Origin: Ischnura elegans
Lineage: Eukaryota; Arthropoda; Insecta; Odonata; Coenagrionidae
Length of the DNA: 64,000 nt
Reading direction: 5' to 3'
Assembly: GCF_921293095.1 (NCBI RefSeq)
Contig: NW_025791658.1
Location: 1,612,001-1,676,000 of the forward strand
Below are positions 22,328 through 32,547 of this stretch, in pieces. A program made the translations under genes and the position numbers. Position 1 is the stretch's first letter. Each line of letters starts with the position of its first letter. A model generated the notes under the pieces. It did not search any database and had not been told where the DNA came from. It saw only the letters and a list, made by a program, of their open reading frames with translations.

Positions 22328-22992
22328 TAGGGTGGTTTCCTATTATTTTTTTATAGCCTAAATCGAAAGATTATTACACCTGGAGTACGTATTTCGCGCA
22401 TTTAGATTTTTAAATGACGATATCTATTTTTCACGATTAAATGAAAAGTGAAAATTTTCAAGCGCGCGAAAATGCAACGCGTAAGTATGAATGCCGGGAA
22501 ATCTCTCCGTGAGACTTATTTCTGGTTCCCGCTGCCCCCCTGTGAGGTGACCTTGAGGCGAGGCTTAGCGCTGATACGACGTAGGCTGCAAGCAGGTAGC
22601 TGAGTACCCTGCTGGCTGGTAGCGCTTGTCTTAAATAAGGATGATTAATACCTTATCAAATGAAGAAAACTTTCCGACCTTAGCCAGTTTTAATAAGTGA
22701 TTATTAAGACATGTTTCCCTGAGCTCTGCGCCTCATGCATGCATTGGTAACCTCAGACGATGTATAACTCCTATCCTCTCGTGTAGAAACTAGGTCCCTG
22801 TGACGTCACGTGGAGTGGCATCGCATGGGCGCCAATCTGGCCCTTTTCAAATGAGGATAAAAATGGACCATTGCCATTCGTCTAAACCGCTATTTCTAAA
22901 ACGAAATAATTTGTATATTTTGAAGACACTAATGGTGGGTAACGAATCGCAATCAATGCCTTTCGTTTTCTTTGATGAAGGAAACTACCCTA
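22328..22992 (-). mobile_element. MITE family A, copy 6 (full length, inverted)
   Basis: Runs from TAGGGTGGTTTCCTATT to GGAAACTACCCTA. It keeps the overlapping CRE/E-box palindrome at 22801-22812. Confidence 0.88.
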
Positions 22993-23290
22993 TTACGATA
23001 AGGGTCATGTGAGATTCCTTTGAGAAATACCCAGAAAATGAATCTGAGGAATCCTTCAAGCGGCATGAAAAGGTGAGAGTAGTTTGCTACCCGTGAACAG
23101 TGCCATGTTTTCTCTTTCTCCAGCCAATCATTAGATGGCAGAGTCTGAAGAACTTACTGAAACCTCTCTATAGTGAACCTCCATACATCAAATTGCCCAA
23201 ATAGGGTAGTTTCCATCATCATCAAAGAAAAGGAAATAAATTGATAGCGATTCCTTACCAACCATTAGTGCATTCATAATATACAATTTA

Positions 23291-25684
23291 CCGTATTTTC
23301 CGGCGTATAAGACGACTTTCTAGCACCTAAAATCTTTTTTAAAAAGTCGGGGTCGTCTTATACGCCGGGAATGTGGCAGCAAGGAGGAGGGGTGGCCGCA
23401 CTGAACAAACACTTCACACATTTGCAGAACCCTAACCCTAACCCAGTGCTGAGATCTAATATACCAGGCTTTGTGAACTTCCATGTTAAAAGGAGGCCAA
23501 GGGAGAACCAAGCAAGACAATTAAACCAACGGTCGGAGGCACTTCAACACAATCAGCAGAGGACAGTTGTGAATGCAATGCATTAACAGGCGCGTGAGCA
23601 CGGAATATAAATCAGACAACTGGCTTTAACACTGACATACGAAGCAAAAGGCAGTACACTACCTCCCATTCGAAATATGGGCACCACACCCCGAAACACT
23701 ACGATGGTGCTTCATTTTCACTTTATAAAATTAAAGACATCACACGGATCACGAGAGCTCCTGACTTGCCAAGACAACGAATTCAAAACGTGGTCACGTG
23801 GTAATAACGGCCGTGGGGCCACGTGAGCTCTACGGAAACCCTCCCCTACTTCCCCCTTCCACTCTCACCTCCCCTACACCTTTCAATATTTCTCTCAGAT
23901 GGCGTTGGTGCAAGCTACCCGGAAGCCCCATAAGAGATCGCACTGGTTGTAATATACCGTATAAATGCCAAACAGTCAAGGCCCCAACATGGCTCCACTA
24001 ACAAGAAGAAAGAAATATGAAGCCAGTTTCAAACTAAAAGTTGTAAACTTTGCCATGGAACATAATAACTGCGCTGCTGCAAGACATTATGGAGTAACAG
24101 AAAAGATGGTTCGTGACTGGAAAGCAAACGAAAAAGCACTGAAGAATATGCCAAGGGGTAAGTGTGCATTAAGAAGAGGCACCCCACATTGGCCAGAACT
24201 CGAAAAACATGTAGCAGACATGGTGAATGAGCATCGCCAAAATGGTTATGTTGTAACACGCAATAAAATATGCTTGTTTGCACTTCAGTGGGCAAAATCT
24301 AATCCAGATCACAGCAACAGATTTAAGGCCACTGTATCCTGGTGTACTAGATTCTTAGAAAGGCACAATTTGGTACTGAGGCAAAAGACAAAAATTGCAC
24401 AGAAATTACCTGCAGATCTTGATGCCAAATTAAATAACTTCCATCGATACGTAATAAAACAGCGCAATAAACATGGCTATGCGTTAAATAGTATCGGAAA
24501 TATGGATGAAACCTCAATGAATTTTGATATGGTTGGAAATAAGACTGTCCATCTAAAAGGTGAAAAAACTATTTTAATTAAAACAACAGGACATGAGAAG
24601 TCCAGTTTTACAGTGGTACTAGCTTGCACAGCTGATGGCGCCAAACTGAGACCAATGGTTATTTTTAAAAGAAAAACAATGCCGAAACTCAAGTTCCCTG
24701 TTGGTTGTTTTGTACATGTGAATGAAAAAGGCTGGATGGATGAAGAAGGGGTAAAGCTATGGCTTGATAACGTATGGAGCAGGCGACCAGGTGGACTTAT
24801 TAAAAAACGTAGCCTACTGGTGTGGGATATGTTCAGGGCTCATTTAACTCCCAGCACCAAGGAAAGGCTTGCGAGACTAAATACAGATTCAGCAGTTATT
24901 CCTGCAGGATTGACATCATTGGTACAGCCACTGGATGTGTGCCTAAACAAGCCGTTTAAAGATCGCATTCGAGAACAGTGGAATGAGTGGATGGTTAGCG
25001 GTGAGAAGTCATTCACAAAAGGAGGAAACATGCGTGCTCCACAGTTGGATGTTTTGTGCAAATTTGTTATAAAAGCCTGGAATGACATTGATGCAAAAAC
25101 AGTAATCAAGTCTTTCAAAAAGTGTGGCATATCAAATTCGTTAGATGGTATGGAGGACGACTACTTGTGGCAAAATGAAGAGGAAGTCGAAGCTGAGACC
25201 ACACCATCTGATACGGAATTTGATCCATATGATGATTGCCTTACAAATGTAGAACAAGACGTTATTGATGTACTAATGATATCAAATGACGAACAGGAGG
25301 ATTTTAAAGGTTTTTAAATGGAAACTGCGTTGCTGACTCGCAGTGACTTGCGAGCTCTCTCTATCGTTTGTTAACTTCCTTGTATCAGACTGCTTTAGGA
25401 AAAGTTTAATCCACTTGCACTGTTTTAGTTTTATATGTTTTATGAGGAACTGACTTATGTTTATTAGTGACCGTTTTCATGCTATCATGTCATGCCATGA
25501 TGTCATAAGCATATTAATTAAAAATTTCTATATTGAAATCAAATCTGATGTTTTTTATTTACCGGTAGTGTGCGTTGGAAAAGGGGTAGTCTTATACGGA
25601 GAGTATAGCACGAATTATATATTTTAACAAAAAAGTTGGGGGTCGTCTTATACGCCCAGTCGTCTTATACGCCGGAAAATACGG
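23291..25684 (+). mobile_element. Complete pogo-like DNA transposon, 2394 bp
   Basis: The first 27 bp (starting CCGTATTTTCCGGCGTATAA) are a perfect inverted match to the last 27 bp. TA duplications lie at 23289-23290 and 25685-25686, inside family A copy 7. A second copy of the GGTCGTCTTATACGCC core lies about 50 bp inside the left end (23349) and 20-40 bp inside the right end (25640), as expected of subterminal transposase-binding sites. A single long ORF (23965-25317) encodes the transposase. With intact ends, target duplications and ORF, this is the youngest-looking autonomous element here. Confidence 0.94.
23965..25317 (+). CDS. pogo-like transposase (DD35D), intact
   Basis: A 450-residue transposase for cut-and-paste movement of the surrounding element. 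Residues about 14-60 form a helix-turn-helix (KKYEASFKLKVVNFA ... GVTEKMVRDWK). Residues about 70-135 resemble the CENP-B-type second DNA-binding domain (ending FKATVSWCTRFLERHNL). The DDE_1 core shows Asp181 in NMDETS, Asp288 in VWDMFRAH and Asp324 in QPLDVCLNKPFK, so the last two acids are 35 residues apart and all three are Asp. The C-terminus is acidic (EDDYLWQNEEEVEAE, then DEQEDF). A second in-frame ATG at 23989 (MAPLTRRKKY) is an alternative start. There is no stop or frameshift, and the length is normal for the family. Confidence 0.95.
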   Translation: MPNSQGPNMAPLTRRKKYEASFKLKVVNFAMEHNNCAAARHYGVTEKMVRDWKANEKALKNMPRGKCALRRGTPHWPELEKHVADMVNEHRQNGYVVTRNKICLFALQWAKSNPDHSNRFKATVSWCTRFLERHNLVLRQKTKIAQKLPADLDAKLNNFHRYVIKQRNKHGYALNSIGNMDETSMNFDMVGNKTVHLKGEKTILIKTTGHEKSSFTVVLACTADGAKLRPMVIFKRKTMPKLKFPVGCFVHVNEKGWMDEEGVKLWLDNVWSRRPGGLIKKRSLLVWDMFRAHLTPSTKERLARLNTDSAVIPAGLTSLVQPLDVCLNKPFKDRIREQWNEWMVSGEKSFTKGGNMRAPQLDVLCKFVIKAWNDIDAKTVIKSFKKCGISNSLDGMEDDYLWQNEEEVEAETTPSDTEFDPYDDCLTNVEQDVIDVLMISNDEQEDFKGF

Positions 25685-26366
25685 TATTTTGTTTTAGAAA
25701 TCCCAGTTTAGACGAATGGCAGTGGTCAATTTTATCCTCATTTGAAAAAGGCCAGATTGGCGCCCATGCGATGCCACTCCACGTGACGTCACAGTGACCT
25801 AGTTTCTGTACGAGTAGATAGGAGTTTTACATCATCTGAGATTACCAATGCATGCATGAGGCACAGAGCTCAGGGGAACATCTCTTAATAATCATCCATT
25901 AAAATTACCTAAGTTCGGAAAGTTTCCTTCGTTTGATAGGATAATAATAATCCTTATTTAAGCCAAGCACTACCTGCTAGCAGGGTACTCTGCTAGCAGC
26001 CTGCATCGTTTCAGCGCTCAAAGTCTCGCCCCAAGGTCACCTCGCTTGCGGCAGCGGGAACCTAAAATACGTCGCACGGACTTTTCCCAGCATTCCTACT
26101 CAGCCATGGTGTTATCACGCACTTGAAAATTTTCTCTTTTAGTTTAATCACGGAAAATAGATATCGTCATTTGAAAATGTAAGTGTGCGAAATGCACACT
26201 CCAGGAGTAATAATCTTTCGAATTAGGCGATAAAAAAGTTTTAGGAAACCACCGTATTTTGGTCCTCTCGATTACAATGTAAAGGGGTTTTACTCTATCT
26301 CACATCTCTTTAATTTTTTTCAGCATTCTGTTTCAGAAGGAGGTGTGAGTTATTCATCCCTTGCAG

Positions 26367-26450
26367 CGATGACTGAATCTGAAGACCAGGGGGCTCGTGA
26401 AGGCATCTTGCTGTATGAACTGTTGACTAGTCCCAGGCAGAAATTGCAAG
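26367..26450 (+). other. Possible small exon
   Basis: The open segment MTESEDQGAREGILLYELL lies between an acceptor-like CCCTTGCAG (26358-26366) and a donor-like GTATTGC at 26451, and would be phase 1 at both ends. The same position in the related block at 21430 is degenerate. Phase disagrees with gene 1, so it is not assigned to that gene. Confidence 0.2.
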
Positions 26451-26734
26451 GTATTGCAGACTATTAACCTTTTCCCTACTATACACGTATATATATTGTG
26501 TGGACGTTTCCTGACCTGGGAGATGATGGCTGTATATTTTACTGGAGAGATTTTCCTAGCCAGGAGAATGAAAGCCGTATAAACACGTTTTCTAGTTCTC
26601 CCCCATTTAGGATGGTCGTGGGTTTACGTCGTCTTTGTCTCAGGACCCAACCCTGCAGGGTTTAGGATTTACCCTCGGAATCCGGGAGCAGGTACCCGGA
26701 CCCCTCGTCTTTTATAACCCCTCTTTGCGGTAAG

Positions 26735-27075
26735 GGACAGCGGTCGTACAATTGTTTATCCAGTCAGTTTTCGAAATGAATATTTGTTCATTTCTCATAA
26801 AAAATTAACTTAGAATTGAATTATTTGTCTTTTGAGCAGCGTTTTTATTTTTTAAACGAAATTCTACGATAAATATTAACTTATATCTCGAGTTATGTAT
26901 AAACATCAACATGGAAATTGTTGCTTTATTGTTGCATGGAAATTGTTGAAAAAACCTTAGAACTTCGTTCAAAATTTGACACTGCTCAGAATAAAATGAG
27001 GAATTCAATTCAAAGTCTACAATTCATGTGCAAGCAACAATTATCCATTTGCTAAATATATATAAGCAATGCGTA
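26735..27075 (-). repeat. Dispersed repeat K, copy 2 (inverted)
   Basis: Reverse-complement match to 3700-4065, including GTACAATTGTTTATCCAGTC and CAAGCAACAATTATCCATT. Confidence 0.6.
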
Positions 27076-27413
27076 AGTGGACCGCGAACCAATGCCGCAG
27101 GTATGGTGGTAAACCCTGATATGAGGGAGCACAACTACTTTCGGAGTCCGAGATAATGCAGAGTCCCAGCGTGGAGGGGTCGAAAAAGGTTCAGCGAGAC
27201 CCTTCTTAATGAATGTCCTCCAAAAATGCTCCGTACCACGAGAAAGAAGAGTCTTTTGGGGCTCAGTACTGCAGTCATGCTAAGACGAAAACTCCGCCGT
27301 CTCGAAAGGGTTAAGAGTGAAAACTCCACAGGAAAACTCGTCAACTGGACTGAAATCAGGGGTTTCATTCCCAAATACAAACATCTTCATTCATATATAC
27401 AGTACACTCACAA

Positions 27414-27560
27414 TTACAGTGAAATGTCGTAATAACGAATGCCAGTGCAACGAAATATTCAGTATAACGGAATTATTCTCCATCCCTTATAACGAAATTT
27501 CCAGTATAGCGAACCTATATCGGCGGTCCATAGGGTTTTTTAATAAGGCAAGTGAAAAAA
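27414..27560. mobile_element. Fragment of a TA-type transposon end
   Basis: CAGTGAAATGTCGTAATAAC followed by repeats of AACGAA and TATAACGAAATT resembles the subterminal architecture of elements D and B, but no matching right end was found. Confidence 0.35.
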
Positions 27561-27984
27561 CTTTTATATAGTTTTTTAACCCCTTGCGCTGTAATGAAGA
27601 GTCTATCTCGTCATGAACTTTCGATGCCAAATCACACAATGACAAGTGTATCTCGTCATCGGATTTTCATAGTTTTAGCACTATTTTGAGGAACAATATA
27701 ATTAATTTGAAAGGTTAACAATGTTAAATCATTCATAGTGTACACAAATAATTCATATTTCATGAAACATGATGCATTGGAAGGATTAAAATTATTTTAT
27801 TCGAGTAGCGATGGCTGTGTTCCCCATGTTTAATGATCACATTTTATTTCAAGGTGCTACATTGATTACAAAAATCATTTCATTACCTATCATTTAAAAG
27901 AGTACCACAGAAAAAATAAATAGAGAACAGGAGAACGATATTCAGAATATAAATCGATGTGGAAGGGGTTAATTGGTGTTCTCT

Positions 27985-28640
27985 GCATTCTATTCGGGTT
28001 TTCACCACGTCCGTTGTGTTTTGGCAACAACAGTTTTGCTGACATTGCAGTCAGCGTCTTCAGGTCGAAGGTGGGGAAACATGGAAAATTTTCCGCCTTA
28101 TATAGGCAGAAATTTTCTGCCTTTTATAGGCGGCGGCGGCCTTTTCATCCCGCTGCTGCCCTCTCATTGGTCGGTGGTTGTCCATCTCTCATTGTTGGTC
28201 TCCCATAGGTTGGTGGTCGGAGAATCCTCTTCCATGCAATATGCAGGCGGTAGCCTTGATCCCTGTTGGAATTCGCGTTTTTGCTATCTCGATAGCTTCT
28301 CTGATGAGGCGAGGGAGGTATTTATTTTCTTTTGCTATTATTCTTGCGTCTTCAAACAGTATGTTGTGTCCAAGTTCACTCCAAGCATCCTCAGATATGG
28401 TTGAGGGTTGGACTGTTGTCGCCAAAACACAACGGATGCGGTGAAAACCCGAAGAGAATGCAGAGATCGTCTGATCAACACCACGATAATCTTCGAACGT
28501 ATCTTAATTGGTGTATTTTCTACGAGGTACAGCATACTTCCGATTATCTCCCCATGACTATCAGGCATGATTATCATGGGAGGAGGCGGCACGAATATTC
28601 GGATAACACGAATCGTAATCCAATCTTTCATTGTAATTTT
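27985..28640 (-). mobile_element. Penelope-like element remnant 1
   Basis: On the minus strand, 28189-28400 encodes the tail of a Penelope-type protein: DAWSELGHNILFEDARIIAK, then YLPRLIREAIEIAKT, the region just after the GIY-YIG nuclease. The sequence GTTTTCACC-ACGTCCGTTGTG near 27998 recurs in reverse near 28430, consistent with the inverted terminal repeats of these elements. The sequence is broken and not functional. Confidence 0.6.
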
Positions 28641-28704
28641 CATGTTTTAGGCCAATCAAACTATCAATAGATAGATGATTTGCCTAAATAAATAATAAAT
28701 ACAT

Positions 28705-28796
28705 AGATGTTATCATGTAAAAATATAAAAGCGTGAAATGCGCACTCCAGGAGTGATAATCTTTCGATTAAGGCAATAAAAAAATAATAGGAAACC
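28705..28796 (+). mobile_element. MITE family A, copy 8 (right-end fragment)
   Basis: Only the last 90 bp remain, ending AATAATAGGAAACC. The terminal CACCCTA is missing. Confidence 0.75.
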
Positions 28797-28843
28797 TGAG
28801 AGATCTGGCGGGATCCTCCCTCAAGATAATTCGACCAACTGTC

Positions 28844-29290
28844 CTAACCAGGCGTCATCCTGCCTATATACCCACCCGTCCGCCAAGGAATAGGGGCCGA
28901 GCAGGCATAGGGAGGCAGGACGGTCCGGGAAGGACGGTCGGCCGGATTATCGGCGGAGGGAATATACCGCCAGGTCACTACACGTGACGTATCCTTTATT
29001 ACGCGTATGAACAATACAACAATTTCTGATACATAAAATAGAAGGCCTCTTCCCTTCTCAAATGATTGAATAACAGACATATTATCACAAAATATATTCA
29101 CATTTGAAAATTTAGGTAACACTTTTATGGCGTGAATGGCGGCCATTAAGGCGGCCCACGTTTCTGCTTCGTAAATTGATAAGATATCTGGGAGAGACCA
29201 TATCTCCGTAAAATCTATACATGGTATGACCCACGCCACCTGGAACGGCAGAATAGACGTCGAAGGTTTGTTGATAAGCACTGAATTCCC
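28844..29290 (-). pseudogene. Retrotransposon RNase H-like domain fragment
   Basis: The minus-strand translation runs 145 residues without a stop. It has RNase H features: YEAETWAALMAAIHA, then NIFCDNMSVIQSFEKG with an acidic Asp, then VVTWRYIPSADNPADRPSR. The final IPSADNPAD-x-x-SR motif is typical of the RNase H of DIRS-like or LTR-type elements. The flanks lack reverse transcriptase or integrase. Fragment of a larger polyprotein, otherwise unclassified. Confidence 0.62.
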
Positions 29291-29629
29291 TTGGCGACTG
29301 CCAAATGCCTTCGTGCCTCCGATTGAGTGGAGAGCTGCGTCAAACCGATACTAGGATTGTTGACCAGTGATTATGATGTTGACTTCGTACATAGATAAAT
29401 TAGATGATTGAAAAGTTTATATTGTTGGGAATAATTTCGTTATTTTCTCATTGTTTTGCTTTCTTTGATGCACATCTTTCCTTTGCCACGTATTATAGTA
29501 TTGCCACATGCCTTTTAAGGCGGCTTGCGGGGTATATATAGATGTAGATATAATAAACAATTTTAATTTTTCCTGGTCAATACTTCTGACGAATATTTCT
29601 CGGGTTTTCAGCCAGGTTAATTCTTTCAT

Positions 29630-30110
29630 ATGAGCCGACGTTTCCTGAGACGACTTGTCTCCCATCTTCAAGGCCGTGTTACTTTATGGACGTCCAATTT
29701 CACACCGAAGATTTTTCAGATTAGCGCAACCAGAAAAGTCTGTCGTGGCGGAACACCGCATTAACGAAGACCATGCTATTAGATGGGGAGATACAAAAAT
29801 CCTTTGCCACGCACGACGTTAATGGGACCGCATAGTTAAGGAAGCAATAGAGATCCGCCTCAATCCCAAAAATTCCAATCGGGACACCGGCTTTCATCTT
29901 AGCAATGCATGGGCACACCTGTAATCAGCCATGTATAAAAAACATAAGGGTTGAACGTGATGAATTTAAAAAGACAATCGGACGACACCTGAGCCGCATT
30001 GTTGTCCTCGGTAAACGGTCGATCCAGTTCAGTGTGAAATTGGACTTCCATAAAGTAACACGGCCTTGAAGATGGGAGGCAAGTCATCTATCAAAACGTC
30101 GGCTTATATA
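29630..30110 (+). mobile_element. Penelope-like element remnant 2 with inverted terminal repeats
   Basis: A block at 29633-29712 (CATCTTCAAGGCCGTGTTAC) recurs in inverted form at 30014-30100. Between them the plus strand encodes VAEHRINEDHAIRWGDTKIL and WDRIVKEAIEIRLNPKNSNR, the post-GIY-YIG tail of a Penelope-type protein, with stops. Inverted flanking repeats are a known peculiarity of this class. Confidence 0.65.
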
Positions 30111-30123
30111 AAAGCATTATCAA

Positions 30124-30228
30124 TAGTGTGGTTTCATATTATTTTTTTATTGCAAAAATCAAAAGATTATTACTCCTGGAGTACACATTTCACGCATTTA
30201 GATTTTTAAATGGCAATATATATTTTTA
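30124..30228 (-). mobile_element. MITE family A, copy 9 (fragment, inverted)
   Basis: About 105 bp matching the family's right end in reverse (TAGTGTGGTTTCATATT ... ATTACTCCTGGAGTACA). Confidence 0.72.
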
Positions 30229-31351
30229 TATTGTGACCTCTCGTGCTGGGTCATAGGGGAGAATGGGAGGGAATGGGGTGGACTAGAAAAGGGGAAAGGC
30301 TTTTTTTTTTCTTTGGGAGAGGAATGGGGAGGGGTCACGGAAAGGGAAGGGAACGTATGAGTGATCTCTTGGTGATCGGTGTGCTTGAAAGAACGAGAGC
30401 GTTCTACAAATCCTTCGTTTAACACAAATTTAATGAAAATAACATACATACATCATACATCACACCTCCGCTTCCTTGCGGGCTTATGCGAGAATTCGAC
30501 CGAATATAACATTAAAAGAAAATTGAACAAACAAGTGAAACAACTAATTCTCGCCCGATTGATTTTATCAGTTCATCTTGCACCATCTGATCACAAAGTT
30601 AAATACAGTATAATCACAAGAAAAATGTACCCTGTCCTTACAAACTAATACACACATACTCACTCGCACACTGGGGGGGAATTGGGGGGTGGGGGGGGGA
30701 AATCGGAACACAGTAAAGATCGGGGGGGGGGGGGCTCTTCTGCACTGAATGGGGGGGGGAAACTTTGGGGATCAGTTAGGGGTTTGTAGACGACACTGGT
30801 CCGGGATCTTCTTAAATCTTGGGGAAGGGGAATTGTCTTATTTCGTGGTTGGGGTACGGGGATGTGGTACTTATCAGATCCGGGTCACGTCAACGCCGAG
30901 GGCTGAGTTTCTGCTGTCTTTGCGGCTCCTGGTGAGGGAAGTTGCCTTCTGCCGTGTCTCCTTGGTGGGATGGCGCGGGACGGCCTTCCTTTGGCAACGG
31001 AAAATTACCAGTCAATCTCCTTTCTCCTATCGCACTTCAATTTAGCCTGTCCACCCACGCCACATCCCGATGAATCTCCTCCGGCTGCATCTTTCGCTAG
31101 CAACACTTCAATAAAAAAGAACCAGGCCAACTTCTTCCTTCAGCTTCGCACTCTCGCGTGACCCGTCTCTTTTTCTTTTTCTCCTCCCCTGGTGGCCAAA
31201 AACGCAGGGTTTTTATCCCCCGAAAGTCAGGGTGGCGTACCTGGGGTGGGGCCGTCGGAGGGTCCGTAGATGGACACCCTGAGTCATACCACACTGGGGG
31301 AGAGGAGGGGGGGGGATTTCTTCGTCGTTGCACAATGAGGGAAAGCGGGAG
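30229..31351. other. GC- and G-run-rich segment, nothing recognised
   Basis: This 1.1-kb stretch has long G runs (30667-30760) and is GC-richer than its surroundings at 30850-31340. Several short open frames exist but none shows a family motif. It could be a long terminal repeat or untranslated region of an unrecognised retroelement. Confidence 0.35.
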
Positions 31352-32014
31352 TAGCGTAGTTTCCTTCATCAAAGAAAACAAAAAGCATTGATTGCGATTC
31401 GTTACCCACCATTAGTGTATTCATAATACACAAATTATTTCATTTTAGAAATAGCGGTTTAGACGAATGGCGATGGTCCATTTATATCCTCATTTGAAAA
31501 GGGCCAGATTGGCGCCCATGTATTGCCACTCCACGTGACGTCTCAGGTACCTAGATGCTATAGGAGTAGATAGGAGTTTTACATCGTCTGAGATTACCAA
31601 TGCATTCATGAGTCACAGAACTCAGGGAAACATCTCTTAATAATCACCTGTTAAAACTGCCTGAGGAGAAAGTTCTCTTCATTTGATAAGGTATTAATAA
31701 TTCTTATTTAAGACAAGCGCTACCAGCCAGCAGGGTACTCAGCAACCCGCTAGCAGCCGGCGTCGTATCAGCGCTAAGCCTCGCCTCAAGGTCACTTCAC
31801 AGGGGGGCAGCGGGAACCAGAAATAAGTCTCACGGAGAGATTTCCCGCCATTCATACTTACGCGTCGCGTTTTCGCGCGCTTGAAAATTTTCACTTTTCA
31901 TTTAATTGCGAAAAATAGATATCGTCATTTAAAAATCTAAGAGCGTGAAATACGTACTCCAGGAGTAATAATCTTTCGATTTAGGCAATAAAAAAATAAT
32001 AGGAAACCACCCTT
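31352..32014 (+). mobile_element. MITE family A, copy 10
   Basis: Near full length. The left terminus is mutated to TAGCGTAGTTTCC and the right terminus is AGGAAACCACCCTT. The CRE core is mutated (CACGTGACGTCTCA). It stands head to head with copy 11, 22 bp away. Confidence 0.85.
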
Positions 32015-32036
32015 TTGAAGGGGAGGGGGGGATGAG

Positions 32037-32541
32037 TGAAAAGTGAAAATTTTCAAGTGTGCAAAAATGTGATGGCTGAGTATGAATTCTGAGAAAAGCC
32101 TGTGTTATGTCATTCTGGTTCCGGCTGCCGCTGTTTGAGTCCGCCGTGGTGCGAGGCTATGAGCGCCACTGCGATGCAGGCTGCTAGCAGGTAGCGCTTG
32201 GCTTAAATAAGGATTATTAATCCCCTATCAAACGAAGGAAACTTTCCTACCCTAGGCAATTTTAATAGGTGATTATTAAGAGATGTATCCCTGAGCTCTG
32301 TGCCTCATGCATGCATTGGTAATCTCAGACGATGTAAAACTCCTATCTTCTCGTGTGGAAACTAGGTCGCTGTGATGTCACGTGGAGTGGAATCACCAAT
32401 CTGGCCTTTTGCAAAAGAGGTTAAAATTGACCACTAACATTCGTCAAAACTGGGATTTGTGAAACCAAATAATATGAGTACACTAATGGTGGGTAACGAA
32501 TTGCAATCAATGCCTTTCATTTTCGTTGATGAAGGAAAATA
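32037..32541 (-). mobile_element. MITE family A, copy 11 (inverted, both ends incomplete)
   Basis: Matches the family from the GAAAAGTGAAAATTTTCAAG landmark to GATGAAGGAAAATATC; both termini are degraded. It forms an inverted pair with copy 10. Confidence 0.8.
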
Positions 32542-32547
32542 TCAATA

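Larger units (their letters stand above)
23202..26256 (+). mobile_element. MITE family A, copy 7, host of the pogo-like element
   Basis: Starts TAGGGTAGTTTCCATCATC and ends TTAGGAAACCACCGTA. It is interrupted at 23290 by the 2394-bp pogo-like transposon and resumes at 25687 with TTTTGTTTTAGAAATCCCAG. It retains CACGTGACGTCA at 25780-25791. Confidence 0.86.
23155..26390 (+). repeat. Family C copy split by family A copy 7
   Basis: The left part 23155-23201 (CCTCCATACATCAAATTGCC) and the right part from 26257 (TTTTGGTCCTCTCGATTACA) are contiguous in the related copy at 21277-21450. The intervening 3.05 kb is therefore an insertion. Confidence 0.78.

Noticed and set aside
22800-23012. Open frame shared by several family A copies (about 66 residues, TSRGVASHGRQSG...)
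   Set aside because: It starts without an ATG, is carried by the repeat consensus, and is broken in other copies. There is no sign of coding constraint.
23433-23451. Telomere-like AACCCTAACCCTAACCC string
   Set aside because: Only two to three units inside the pogo-like element; not a telomeric array.
28178-28444. Plus-strand open frames at 27957-28444
   Set aside because: They lie opposite the Penelope-like coding remnant on the minus strand, which has the motif support.
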